Shown: piece by piece, positions 53,888 to 63,365 of the stretch
Layout of the letters: each line of letters begins with the position of its first letter
How positions within the stretch are numbered: the first letter of the stretch is position 1
Assembly (NCBI RefSeq): GCF_040096455.1
Contig: NZ_JBBMER010000011.1
Location: forward strand, 1-64,000
Source: Lachnospira rogosae
GTDB taxonomy: Bacteria; Bacillota; Clostridia; Lachnospirales; Lachnospiraceae
Direction of reading: 5' to 3'
DNA length: 64,000 nt
The notes under the pieces: model-generated
The model's database searches: none
What the model was told of the DNA's origin: nothing
What the model saw: the letters and a program-made list of their open reading frames with translations, nothing else
Translations under genes and position numbers: made by a program

Positions 53888-54724
53888 ATGTACGGTTATG
53901 TTGTTGTTAATAAGCCTGAGCTTAAGATAAAAGAATATGATATGTATCGTTCATACTATTGCGGATTGTGTGAGGAGCTGCTTTCAGATTATGGTATTAA
54001 TGGGCAGATATCCATAAGCTATGATATGACATTTCTGCTTGTACTGCTTACAGGGCTGTATGAACCGGATACAACATATAAGGAAGCAAGATGTATCGCA
54101 CACCCTGTTCATAAGCACCCGGTAAGACGCAATAAGATTTCAGCATATGTTGCGGATATGAATGTCCTTATGACTTATTATAAATGCGTTGATGACTGGC
54201 AGGATGATAGGAAGCTTATGAAGAAGCTGCTTGCCTCGTCTTTGACTAATAAGGTTAAGAGGATTGAGAAAGCATATCCCCAAAAAGCACGCATTATTAA
54301 GGCGGCACTTGATAGAATGAGTGAGCTTGAGAATAATAATGAGAGCAATATTGACCTGCTTGCAGAACAATTTGGCATAATAATGGCACAGATTTTGTGT
54401 ATGAAAAATGATGAGTGGTACGATACATTAAAAGTGATGGGTAATTCACTTGGAAGATTTATATATATTCTTGATGCGTATGATGACCTTTTGGAAGATA
54501 AGAAGAAGGGCAGATACAATGCACTCAGGACGTATGAGAATAATAAGGATTTTGATATATTTATAGAAAATGTGTTAAAATCACATATGGCACAATTTGC
54601 CGCAGGCTTTGAGAGCCTTCCTATTATTGAGAATGTCGATTTATTAAGAAATGTAATATATTCAGGAGTCTTTACAAGATTCGGGATTGCTAAGAATAAA
54701 AGAGAACAAGTGGAGGAAGTATGA
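53888..54724 (+). CDS. DUF5685 family protein
   Basis: 278 aa. It opens MYGYVVVNKPELKIKEYDMY and has YYCGLCEELLSDYG, GLYEP, ARCIAHPVHKHP and a Cys/His array (C-x-x-C, CxxHPxHxHP) that may bind a metal. The family accompanies a J-domain protein in many Lachnospiraceae; function unknown. ATG 53888 follows GAGGAG. The stop overlaps the next gene's start (ATGA), so the two are translationally coupled. Confidence 0.75.
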   Translation: MYGYVVVNKPELKIKEYDMYRSYYCGLCEELLSDYGINGQISISYDMTFLLVLLTGLYEPDTTYKEARCIAHPVHKHPVRRNKISAYVADMNVLMTYYKCVDDWQDDRKLMKKLLASSLTNKVKRIEKAYPQKARIIKAALDRMSELENNNESNIDLLAEQFGIIMAQILCMKNDEWYDTLKVMGNSLGRFIYILDAYDDLLEDKKKGRYNALRTYENNKDFDIFIENVLKSHMAQFAAGFESLPIIENVDLLRNVIYSGVFTRFGIAKNKREQVEEV

Positions 54725-55512
54725 CCGATCCGTATTCAGTGTTAGGTGTATCAAGAGATGCAACTGACGAAGAGATTAAAAAAGCATATAGAACATTAAG
54801 CAGAAAGTATCACCCTGATGCGAATATCAATAATCCTAATAAGGATAAGGCAGAGGAAATGTTTAAGACAATTCAGCAGGCTTATAACCAGATTATGAAG
54901 GAAAAGCAGGGTGGATATACATCATCAGCTTACAGTCAGAACAGAGGTGGCACAGGAAGCTATGGCTATGACGGTGATTATCAGAATAACCGTAATGGAC
55001 AGAGCGGCAATGGTTATGATGATTTTGGCGGCTTCTGGGGCTTTGGACCATTTGGCTTTGGCGGATATTATGGAGGGGGTTCTAATTCCGGATATTCAGG
55101 TGGTGCTTCTAATATGAATGGCAATGATGATACGACAGTTCATTTAAGAGCGGCGGCTAACTATATTAACAATGGTGGATATGATGAGGCACTTAACGTG
55201 CTTTCTGCTATTCAGGACAAAGATGCCAGATGGTACTATTATAGTGCTATGGCTAACTCAGGCAAAGGCAATCAGGCAACAGCGATGGAACACGCCAGAA
55301 GAGCAGTAGAACTCGATCCTGACAATATGCAGTATCGTATGTTCTACCAGCGTATGAATAGTGGCGGTGAATGGTATTCAGGAAGACAGCAGACATATCA
55401 GAATCCAGCAGGTGGAATGGGAAGCTGGTGTATGAAACTTATATTTATCAACCTTATGTGTAACTGCTGTCTTGGCGGAGGCGGCTTATGCTGCCCGGGA
55501 AGATACTACTAA
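54721..55512 (+). CDS. J-domain co-chaperone with Gly-rich and TPR-like parts
   Basis: 263 aa. The J domain (residues 1-65) has HPD in RKYHPDAN and would stimulate an Hsp70 (DnaK). A Gly/Tyr/Asn-rich linker (70-140) leads to a TPR-like pair (AANYINNGGYDEALNVLSAI, SGKGNQATAMEHARRAVELDP), then a Cys-rich hydrophobic tail (NLMCNCCLGGGGLCCPG). It lacks the zinc finger of DnaJ. It is coupled to the DUF5685 gene by a 4-nt overlap. Its 3' end overlaps the convergent gene by 27 nt. Confidence 0.85.
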   Translation: MTDPYSVLGVSRDATDEEIKKAYRTLSRKYHPDANINNPNKDKAEEMFKTIQQAYNQIMKEKQGGYTSSAYSQNRGGTGSYGYDGDYQNNRNGQSGNGYDDFGGFWGFGPFGFGGYYGGGSNSGYSGGASNMNGNDDTTVHLRAAANYINNGGYDEALNVLSAIQDKDARWYYYSAMANSGKGNQATAMEHARRAVELDPDNMQYRMFYQRMNSGGEWYSGRQQTYQNPAGGMGSWCMKLIFINLMCNCCLGGGGLCCPGRYY

Positions 55513-57336
55513 GCGGTTCTCCCAGTTCTTTAAGTAATCAAATAGAATATCAATATGAACAGGTCCGGTTTCAAGAATATAACGGTGGAATTCTTTTAAG
55601 GAGAAGTTATCACCGAGATCTTTCTGGGCCTGTTTTTTTAGTTCCTCAAAACCTAAAAATCCAAGAACATATTTGCAGTAATTAGCAGGATTAGCAATAA
55701 ATGCTGTATACATCTCGTGTGCAGCTTCGGCACTGCTAAATCCATAATCGGTAAGGAATGAGGAAAGCTGTGCTTCAGTCCAGCCGTAATAATTCACTCC
55801 GATATCGCCCTTGGCATAGAGGCAGAGTATAAGTGCATAATTGCACTGGACCAATGAATTAAGCAGAGTATTATCGCCAGCATATTCATATGAATGAACT
55901 TCAACATAGGAAGCCCAGCCCTCAATATAGCCGCCAGGTTTAATGACATTTCTTATCAAAGAAGGGCTTGTTGAGGCAAAATACTGTGTCTGGTATAAAT
56001 GTCCCGGATACCCCTCGTGTGCCAGCGTAGGATACAAATCACTGCTGTCAGTGCCGGCTGAATTAATGTATATAGAGTTAATGTCAAGATTATCAATCTG
56101 TGGCATAAAGTACATAGCAGGGCTTGCATAGTCATTAAGTGCTTCAGATACATAATTAATATTATAATTGACATCATTTAAGGCAGGATAATCATCAGTT
56201 ATCTTCTTTTTTAAATCCTCAATAATCTGGTCTGGTTTATCAATTCCAAAGGAAAATGTGCCAAACTGGCTGTTAAGTGATGGATCTTTTCTTAAAAGCT
56301 TCTGCATAACAATTGAATAGCTTCTTATATAGGAGTCAAGCAAATCATTGTATTCGTCAATTGATTTACTCCAGCCAAGACAGTTTTCAAGAAGTCCCTC
56401 AAAGTATCTTGCACCATTAGGGTAATTGCATATTCCACCAGAATACTGGTTAGTTCCCTTGAATGAAGCAAGAGTCGTTATAAGTGCGTTATAACCTGGA
56501 ATTACATGGTTAATAACGGCATCTTCGTTCTGCTTCTTGTATACATTTTTCTCATCATCAGTAAGGAAAATGAGGTCGTCAACACGGGAGTTAAAAGTAC
56601 CAATAAACATACCTTCAGCATCACCGGCAGAGTCAGCGATAGACTTGCAGGAGCTTATGACCTCATCAAGAAGGTCATCGCTTAGGGTATATCCCCTGAC
56701 GCTTCTTAATGCCTCGAATTCAAGCAGATTATTAAAATATCCATCCACATCACTTAGGAGCTGTATATATTCTTCAACGTCCTTTTTCTCCATAAATGTA
56801 TATTCAGAAAAAAGGAGCGGAAGCTGTATCTGTATGCCGATTGTAGGAGTGAGGTCGGTGTTAAGAAGATACAGGTCGCTGTAATTAAGGGTTGTATACA
56901 GATATTTGTTTAATAAGTCATAGGTTATCTGCTGGCTCTTGGAAAGTGAAGCCTTGTCAAAAGCGTTGAGCTTTGTTATGTAGTCTGTTATATCTGATGT
57001 ATCATCAATATTATCAATATCAATACGTCCGAGTGTTATATCGTAATCATCAATTCCATATTCGCAAGGATTTTCCAAAAGTGCGTGCAGTGAGAGTGAG
57101 TCGCTTGAGGCAAGCTCACGAAAAAGACTGTCGGTAAAAGCGTTGAAGCTTTCGTTATCAGCTGCATTGTATTGCTCATCAGCATTGTTATAACGTGAAG
57201 CAGACCCGCCAAATGGAGTGCAGGCACTAAATGAACAGGCTGTGATTACTACTGCACCTGTTATGGCAGCAGCTTTTTTAAAGAAAGAATAAATGTTAGT
57301 TTTATGTTTTATGTAACTGGATTTTAATGTCAGCAT
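55486..57336 (-). CDS. DUF885 family lipoprotein, putative peptidase
   Basis: 616 aa. Lipoprotein signal: a hydrophobic stretch with ITACSFSAC, where the second Cys is the likely lipidation site. The DUF885 core shows the metal-binding pattern LAHEGYPGHLYQTQYF (HExxxH-like), with VEVHSYEYAG and GWTEAQLSSFLTDYGF further on. It may be a zinc-dependent peptidase at the outer membrane face. ATG 57336 is chosen because GAGGATTATTAT precedes it and the signal starts there. It overlaps the J-domain gene tail-to-tail. Confidence 0.82.
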   Translation of the reverse strand: MLTLKSSYIKHKTNIYSFFKKAAAITGAVVITACSFSACTPFGGSASRYNNADEQYNAADNESFNAFTDSLFRELASSDSLSLHALLENPCEYGIDDYDITLGRIDIDNIDDTSDITDYITKLNAFDKASLSKSQQITYDLLNKYLYTTLNYSDLYLLNTDLTPTIGIQIQLPLLFSEYTFMEKKDVEEYIQLLSDVDGYFNNLLEFEALRSVRGYTLSDDLLDEVISSCKSIADSAGDAEGMFIGTFNSRVDDLIFLTDDEKNVYKKQNEDAVINHVIPGYNALITTLASFKGTNQYSGGICNYPNGARYFEGLLENCLGWSKSIDEYNDLLDSYIRSYSIVMQKLLRKDPSLNSQFGTFSFGIDKPDQIIEDLKKKITDDYPALNDVNYNINYVSEALNDYASPAMYFMPQIDNLDINSIYINSAGTDSSDLYPTLAHEGYPGHLYQTQYFASTSPSLIRNVIKPGGYIEGWASYVEVHSYEYAGDNTLLNSLVQCNYALILCLYAKGDIGVNYYGWTEAQLSSFLTDYGFSSAEAAHEMYTAFIANPANYCKYVLGFLGFEELKKQAQKDLGDNFSLKEFHRYILETGPVHIDILFDYLKNWENRLVVSSRAA

Positions 57337-57479
57337 ATAATAATCCTCATTTCTGCGGACATACCGCGTAGTCAGATTCGGGAAGGTGCATATAAGCTCC
57401 TGATACAACATTTTCTTAATCATACACTAGATTATATGTATAATAAATGTTTTTCATTAAAGAATATTTGTTTATTCGT

Positions 57480-57508
57480 TTGACATATTCTAAAAAGCTG
57501 GCTATCAT
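57480..57508 (+). promoter_or_regulatory. metG promoter
   Basis: TTGACA (57480-57485), 17-nt spacer, TATCAT (57503-57508). The leader to the start is about 25 nt, too short for a T-box. Confidence 0.75.
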
Positions 57509-57539
57509 ATATAGAATAATGATAACGGAGGTTACGGAT

Positions 57540-59546
57540 ATGCCACAGAATAAAGGTCCATTTTATATGACAACAGCTATCGCATATACATCAGGAAAGC
57601 CACATATTGGTAATACTTATGAGATAGTTCTTGCCGATAGTATTGCAAGATTCAGACGTCAGGAGGGCTATGATGTTTTTTTCCAGACAGGAACTGATGA
57701 GCATGGACAGAAGATTGAATTAAAAGCAGAAGAAGCAGGAATTACACCTAAGGAATTCGTTGATAATGTTTCTACAGAGATAAAGAGAATATGGGATTTA
57801 ATGGATACATCTTATGACAAGTTCATAAGAACTACAGATGATTACCACGAAAAGCAGGTTCAGAAGATATTTAAGAAGCTCTACGATCAGGGAGATATAT
57901 ATAAGGGTTCATACGAAGGTATGTACTGTACACCTTGCGAGTCTTTCTGGACAGAGTCACAGCTTGTTGACGGAAAATGTCCTGACTGCGGACGTGAAGT
58001 TAAGCCAGCTAAGGAAGAAGCTTATTTCTTTAAGATGAGTAAATATGCCAACAGACTTATCGAGCATATTAATACACACCCAGAATTCATACAGCCTGTT
58101 TCAAGAAAGAATGAGATGATGAATAACTTCCTTCTTCCAGGACTTCAGGATTTATGTGTATCAAGAACATCATTTAAGTGGGGTATCCCGGTAGATTTTG
58201 ATGACAAGCATGTAGTATATGTATGGCTTGATGCACTTACTAACTATATCACAGGTATCGGGTATGATGCTGATGGCAACTCATCAGAACAGTATAAGAA
58301 GTTCTGGCCGGCAGACCTTCACCTTATTGGAAAGGATATTATAAGATTCCATACTATATACTGGCCTATATTCCTTATGGCACTTGGTGAACCACTTCCT
58401 AAGCAGGTATTTGGACATCCTTGGCTTTTACAGAATGACGGCAAGATGAGTAAGTCTAAGGGGAATGTTATATATGCAGATGACCTTGTAGATATGTTCG
58501 GTGTTGATGCTGTAAGATACTTCGTACTTCACGAAATGCCATTTGAGAACGATGGTGTTATCTCTTGGGAACTTATAGTTGAACGTATGAACTCAGATCT
58601 TGCTAATACACTTGGTAACCTTGTCAACAGAACAATTGCTATGTCTAACAAGTATTTTGGCGGTGTAGTTAATAAGACAGGTGTTACAAGTGAGGGAGCA
58701 GGCGTTGATGAGAATGGTGCAAGCCTTGACTTCGATGCTGACCTTAAGGCTGTTGTTACAGGAACAAGAGATAAGGTTCAGAACAAGATGGCTACACTTC
58801 ACGTTGCTGATGCTATGACAGATGTATTTGCATTATTTAAGAGATGTAACAAGTACATTGATGAAACAATGCCTTGGGCTTTAGCAAAGGACGAGAGTAA
58901 GAAAGAAAGACTTGAAGAAGTTCTTTACAACCTTGTAGAGAGTATTACAATCGGAGCTAACCTTTTAAAGGCATTTATGCCTAATACAACAGATAGTATT
59001 TTAAAGCAGCTTTATCCTGACAATCCAGCCGCTGGTGACAGAGATTTTGATGATCTTGACAAGTTCGGCTTAAGAGAGTCTGGAAATAAAGTTACAGATA
59101 AGCCAGAAATCCTTTTTGCAAGACTTGATATTGAAGAAGTTATGAAGAAGGTTGAAGAATTACAGGAAGCACAGAGAAAGGCTAATGGAGTACCGGAATA
59201 TCCAGTAGTTGAGAAGAAGCCTGAGATAACATTTGACGACTTTGAAAAAATCCAGATCCAGGTCGGAGAAGTGCTTAAGTGCGAGCCTGTAAAGAAGGCT
59301 AAGAAGCTTCTCTGCTCACAGATAAGAATTGGTGAGGAAGTAAGACAGATTGTATCTGGAATATCACAGTATTACAAGCCAGAAGAGATGGTTGGCAAGA
59401 AGGTAGCAGTAGTTACTAACCTTGCACCTCGTAAGATATGCGGCGTTGAATCACAGGGTATGATTCTTGCGGCTATGGACGATAAGAACAATCTCTCTGT
59501 TATGACAGTTGATAAGGATATAATCGCAGGAAGCGAAATCGGATAG
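57540..59546 (+). CDS. metG: Methionyl-tRNA synthetase
   Basis: 668 aa. Class I: HIGH-type SGKPHIGNTYE (residues 17-27), KMSKS in DGKMSKSKGNV, a zinc knuckle CTPCESFWTES ... CPDCGREV, the anticodon-binding domain, and a C-terminal EMAPII/tRNA-binding domain (FEKIQIQVGEVLKCEPVKKA, NLAPRKICGVESQGMIL). ATG 57540 follows GGAGG at 8 nt; the longer frame from 57447 includes the promoter. Confidence 0.97.
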   Translation: MPQNKGPFYMTTAIAYTSGKPHIGNTYEIVLADSIARFRRQEGYDVFFQTGTDEHGQKIELKAEEAGITPKEFVDNVSTEIKRIWDLMDTSYDKFIRTTDDYHEKQVQKIFKKLYDQGDIYKGSYEGMYCTPCESFWTESQLVDGKCPDCGREVKPAKEEAYFFKMSKYANRLIEHINTHPEFIQPVSRKNEMMNNFLLPGLQDLCVSRTSFKWGIPVDFDDKHVVYVWLDALTNYITGIGYDADGNSSEQYKKFWPADLHLIGKDIIRFHTIYWPIFLMALGEPLPKQVFGHPWLLQNDGKMSKSKGNVIYADDLVDMFGVDAVRYFVLHEMPFENDGVISWELIVERMNSDLANTLGNLVNRTIAMSNKYFGGVVNKTGVTSEGAGVDENGASLDFDADLKAVVTGTRDKVQNKMATLHVADAMTDVFALFKRCNKYIDETMPWALAKDESKKERLEEVLYNLVESITIGANLLKAFMPNTTDSILKQLYPDNPAAGDRDFDDLDKFGLRESGNKVTDKPEILFARLDIEEVMKKVEELQEAQRKANGVPEYPVVEKKPEITFDDFEKIQIQVGEVLKCEPVKKAKKLLCSQIRIGEEVRQIVSGISQYYKPEEMVGKKVAVVTNLAPRKICGVESQGMILAAMDDKNNLSVMTVDKDIIAGSEIG

Positions 59547-59569
59547 CAAAAGAGTGAATTATATATAAT

Positions 59570-59628
59570 AAAAAGCTCCCTTCCGGGCTGGCAGGTAAAA
59601 TCACCTGCGGCTTGGAAGGGAGCTTTTT
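59570..59628. terminator. Terminator, metG / AraC
   Basis: AAAAAGCTCCCTTCC pairs with GGAAGGGAGCTTTTT, with an inner GCAGGT/ACCTGC stem. It serves metG on plus and probably the AraC gene on minus. Confidence 0.9.
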
Positions 59629-59673
59629 CTTGTACTGCACTTGTACTTACAGGTTAACAGAAGTAGCAAGGCA

Positions 59674-60894
59674 TTATTTATCCAACATTTTTTTGTATTC
59701 GCGTGGACTGATGCCAATGTGTCTCTTGAAAAGTTTCGAAAAATAACCGAAATCAGGAATACCGACAGCTCCAGCCACTTCAGCAACACTCATATTTGTG
59801 GTATTAAAGTAGCGTAAAGATGCCCGGATGCGCTGCCTTCCAATATAAGAAGTCAGCGTTTCGCCGACTTCTTTTTTAAATGCATTTGACAGATAAGATG
59901 GATTTTTGTCAAATTTTTCGGCAAGTATGGATAGCGTTAACTCTGAGTATAAATGCTGGTCAATGTAATTTACAACAGTTCGGATCAGATAAGAGTATTT
60001 TTCATACGTATAATTCTTAGCAAGCATAGAATATTTTCGGACCATGTCAAATGGCAAGTGTGCAAACTCTCCTTGGCTGTTAGCATCTTTTATGCGAAGA
60101 GAAAAAGCTTCAGCCTGCTGGTATACATAAATCGGATGTACGGCGGTCCCAAACATACGGGAAGCTAGAAAAAAATTTAAGGAGGCGATTCTGCTTCTTA
60201 TTTCTTTTGCAGGAAGAGACTGAAAAGAAGCAGAATAGTCCAAAGTCTTTTTCATGAAGTCAATGGCCTGGGCAGTGTTTCCGGCAGTCATTGCCTGACA
60301 ACAATGTTCTAGTCGTGAAATCAGTTCCGCGATGTAATCGGAAGAGAATTTCTGAAAACGTTCTTCGTTTGGCGAAGTGTTATGAGACTCTGTTTTATAA
60401 TTGACATACTCAATGCTGCATGTTTTGAACGCCGGAATAAAAAAACTAATAAAATGCTGCAACATCAGTGTGAGTTCATCAATGTCTACGACAGGAAGAG
60501 AGTAATAAAAGTGTAACAAGACAGAGTTGTATTTCGGATCAATGTGATTATCACGAATGAGCCGGTTGATTGTTACCTGATTGATTGGTTCGGCCAAAAA
60601 AGGCATAATACCAAGAATATCTGGTTCAGCGTCCGTGGTCAGACTGACAATTACATTGTAAAACCCAAGGGAACTCTGCAGTACAATGATTTGATAAGGA
60701 GAGCTGCCAAACAAAGAAAAAAGTGGGCTGTTCGTTTTGTAGTTGCCCCAGACCATGCGTCTTAGTCCCATATCCATTTTCTCAAAATTCTGATAAGGAG
60801 CATGCATCAGATAAGAATCTATCTTAAAGGTATCGGACAAAGTTTGCTGGAGCAAAGGGAAAAAATCATCGGTATTCATGTTTTCAAATGTCAT
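59674..60894 (-). CDS. AraC-family transcriptional regulator
   Basis: 406 aa. The N-terminal 280 residues are an unrecognised effector/dimer region (DFFPLLQQTLSDTFKIDS...). The C-terminal tandem HTH is clear: LSILAEKFDKNPSYLSNAFKKEVGETLTSYI and FNTTNMSVAEVAGAVGIPDFGYFSKLFKRHIGISPREY (quoted in part: VAEVAGAVGIPDFGYFSKLF). It is divergent from the GH2 gene, so it likely controls sugar uptake. AAAGGAG is 7 nt from the ATG. Confidence 0.92.
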   Translation of the reverse strand: MTFENMNTDDFFPLLQQTLSDTFKIDSYLMHAPYQNFEKMDMGLRRMVWGNYKTNSPLFSLFGSSPYQIIVLQSSLGFYNVIVSLTTDAEPDILGIMPFLAEPINQVTINRLIRDNHIDPKYNSVLLHFYYSLPVVDIDELTLMLQHFISFFIPAFKTCSIEYVNYKTESHNTSPNEERFQKFSSDYIAELISRLEHCCQAMTAGNTAQAIDFMKKTLDYSASFQSLPAKEIRSRIASLNFFLASRMFGTAVHPIYVYQQAEAFSLRIKDANSQGEFAHLPFDMVRKYSMLAKNYTYEKYSYLIRTVVNYIDQHLYSELTLSILAEKFDKNPSYLSNAFKKEVGETLTSYIGRQRIRASLRYFNTTNMSVAEVAGAVGIPDFGYFSKLFKRHIGISPREYKKMLDK

Positions 60895-60931
60895 AATAGG
60901 ACTCCTTTCCTAGTAGGTTTCTCGTTTTATT

Positions 60932-60976
60932 TGTAAAAAATTTGCCATAATTATATTTTATGTAAAAATTTTACCA
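60932..60976. promoter_or_regulatory. Direct repeats, possible AraC operator
   Basis: TGTAAAAAATTTGCCA (60932-60947) and TGTAAAAATTTTACCA (60961-60976) match at 14 of 16 bases and are 29 bp apart, in the divergent spacer. AraC-type proteins bind such direct repeats; the assignment is inference. Confidence 0.5.
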
Positions 60977-61088
60977 AAACAACAAAACTAAGACAAGAGC
61001 AAAATCCGTTGAATTGTTATACTGAGTACATCAATGAGATTGACGGAAAGAGAGAAAGACTCTTTTTATGAACAAGAAGGAGGTAAAA

Positions 61089-63353
61089 ATGGCAACAAAG
61101 AACATTAATGCATCTTGGCAGTTTACAAAAGATGCTATAACTGTCGCAGAAGGATATTCTGTATTAACACAGGGCAACTGGGAGGCACTTGACTTGCCTC
61201 ATACATGGAATGGTAAGGATGGACAGGATGGTGGAAATGATTACCACCGCGGTACATGTTACTATGTAAAGAACATGAAGCGTGAGGAGTTTGGTAGCGA
61301 ACCAATCACTTATATTGAGTTTAACGGAGCAAACTCTAGTGCATGGCTTTATGTTAATGGAAAAGAAGCTGGACATCATGATGGTGGATACTCTACATGG
61401 AGAGTGAATGTAACAGACTTTTTGGCTGATGAAAATGAAATTGTAGTTGCAGTAGATAATGCACCAAATGATCATGTATATCCACAGATGGCAGACTTTA
61501 CATTCTATGGCGGTCTGTATCGTGATGTAAATGTGATTTCTGTACCAGAAACACATTTTGATCTGGATTATTATGGAACACATGGCATTGCAGTAACACC
61601 TATCGTAGAAGGTGCAAATGCAAGTGTTGAAGTAGAAGTATTTGTTACAGATGCAACAGAGGAAGATACTTTAGAATATGTCATCAAAAATGGTGATGAA
61701 GTTATTGCTACAAAGAGCGTTTCTGCAAATGAGACAAAGGTTACATTCGAGATTGAAAATGTTCATCTTTGGAATGGCCGTAAGGACCCACACCTTTACA
61801 CAGCAGAAGTTACATTAAAGAGAAACGATACTGTTTTAGATGAGAGAAGTACTCGCTTTGGATGTAGAACTTTTGTTATTGATCCAGAGAAGGGATTTAT
61901 CTTAAACGGAGAGCGTTATCCACTTCACGGTGTGTCTCGTCATCAGGATAGACCACACATTGGAAATGCTTTAACTCATAAAGAACATAAAGAAGATATT
62001 GAACTCATTCTTGAAATGGGTGCAAACACAATCCGTCTTGCTCATTATCAGCACGACCAGTACATTTATGACCTTTGTGATGAGACAGGTCTTGTACTTT
62101 GGGCTGAGATTCCATATATTTCAAAACATTTGCCAAACGGACGTGAGAATACTATTTCACAGATGAAAGAACTTATTATACAGAATTACAATCATCCAAG
62201 TATTGTAGTATGGGGACTTTCTAATGAGATTACAATGGGTGGCGGAGAGGATGATGACCTCATTGAGAACCACAACATTTTAAATGATTTATGTCATCAG
62301 ATGGATCCAACAAGACTTACAACAATGGCCGTAGTTTCTATGTGCAGCATTGATGCAAAATATATTCAGATTCCGGATGTTATTTCTTATAACCATTATT
62401 ATGGATGGTACGGTGGAACAACAGATATGAACGGTGAGTTCTTTGATGATTTCCACAAGAAATATCCAAATATTCCAATTGGATTAAGTGAGTATGGATG
62501 TGAGGCTTTGAACTGGCATACATCAAATCCTGTTCAGGGTGATTATACTGAGGAATATCAGGCATACTATCATGAAGAACTGATTAAGCAGCTCTTTACA
62601 AGAGATTATATCTGGGCTACACATGTATGGAATATGTATGACTTCGCCGCTGATGCAAGAGCAGAAGGTGGAGAAAATGGTATGAACCATAAGGGCTTGG
62701 TTACATTTGATAGAAAGTACAAGAAAGATGCTTTCTATGCATATAAGGCATGGTTATCAGATGATCCATTCGTGCATATCTGTGGTAAGCGCTATGTAGA
62801 CCGTGTAGAAGATACAACAAAGGTTACGGTATACTCTAATCAGCCAGAAGTAGAGTTGTTTGTAAACGGTGAAAGCCTTGGTAAGCAGACAAGTGATGTG
62901 CATTTCTTCTACTTTGATGTGCCAAATGCAGGCGAAAGTACACTTGTTGCAAAAGCAGGTGATTGCAGTGACGAAAGCAAGATTCGCAAGGTAGATACCT
63001 TTAACGAAGAATATCGTTTGAAAGAAGAAGGCGAGGTTCTCAACTGGTTTGATATTGATATGCCAGAGGGATACTTCAACATCAATGACAAGATTGGTGA
63101 TATCATGAAGGCCAACGAAGGTAAGATGTTCATCGATGAATTGATGCTTAAGATTATGAAAGGCGCTGATGGCGGTGCAGCAGAAGCAGCAGAAGCAGCA
63201 GCTGGTGCTGGCAGCGAGGGCCTTATGAAGATGTTATCAGGTTTTACAGTAAAGCGTATGCTTAATCTTATGGGAACTGCAGGCGGTGGAAAGCAGTTTA
63301 CTAAGGAAGAACTTCTTGAGTTGAATAGCAAGCTCAATAAGATAAAGAGATAG
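61089..63353 (+). CDS. Glycoside hydrolase family 2 (beta-galactosidase or beta-glucuronidase)
   Basis: 754 aa. N-terminal sugar-binding domain (LPHTWNGKDGQDGG), an immunoglobulin-like domain, and the TIM barrel with SRHQDRPHIGNALTHKEH, WGLSNEIT (acid/base Glu) and LSEYGCEA (nucleophile Glu). NHKG at the GUS NxK position is not decisive, as beta-galactosidases carry it too. A C-terminal tail of about 100 residues has an Ala-rich stretch (GGAAEAAEAAAGAGSEG) and no known domain. AAGGAGG supports ATG 61089. The neighbouring permease supports uptake of glycosides. Confidence 0.88.
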   Translation: MATKNINASWQFTKDAITVAEGYSVLTQGNWEALDLPHTWNGKDGQDGGNDYHRGTCYYVKNMKREEFGSEPITYIEFNGANSSAWLYVNGKEAGHHDGGYSTWRVNVTDFLADENEIVVAVDNAPNDHVYPQMADFTFYGGLYRDVNVISVPETHFDLDYYGTHGIAVTPIVEGANASVEVEVFVTDATEEDTLEYVIKNGDEVIATKSVSANETKVTFEIENVHLWNGRKDPHLYTAEVTLKRNDTVLDERSTRFGCRTFVIDPEKGFILNGERYPLHGVSRHQDRPHIGNALTHKEHKEDIELILEMGANTIRLAHYQHDQYIYDLCDETGLVLWAEIPYISKHLPNGRENTISQMKELIIQNYNHPSIVVWGLSNEITMGGGEDDDLIENHNILNDLCHQMDPTRLTTMAVVSMCSIDAKYIQIPDVISYNHYYGWYGGTTDMNGEFFDDFHKKYPNIPIGLSEYGCEALNWHTSNPVQGDYTEEYQAYYHEELIKQLFTRDYIWATHVWNMYDFAADARAEGGENGMNHKGLVTFDRKYKKDAFYAYKAWLSDDPFVHICGKRYVDRVEDTTKVTVYSNQPEVELFVNGESLGKQTSDVHFFYFDVPNAGESTLVAKAGDCSDESKIRKVDTFNEEYRLKEEGEVLNWFDIDMPEGYFNINDKIGDIMKANEGKMFIDELMLKIMKGADGGAAEAAEAAAGAGSEGLMKMLSGFTVKRMLNLMGTAGGGKQFTKEELLELNSKLNKIKR

Positions 63354-63365
63354 GAGGATATTACC

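Noticed and set aside
54178..54519. Minus-strand frame within DUF5685
   Set aside because: Shadow of the coding strand with no start signal.
57430..57540. T-box or SAM riboswitch before metG
   Set aside because: The promoter leaves only about 25 nt of leader.
60932..60976. Catabolite (cre) site
   Set aside because: The central CG of the cre consensus is missing in both repeats.
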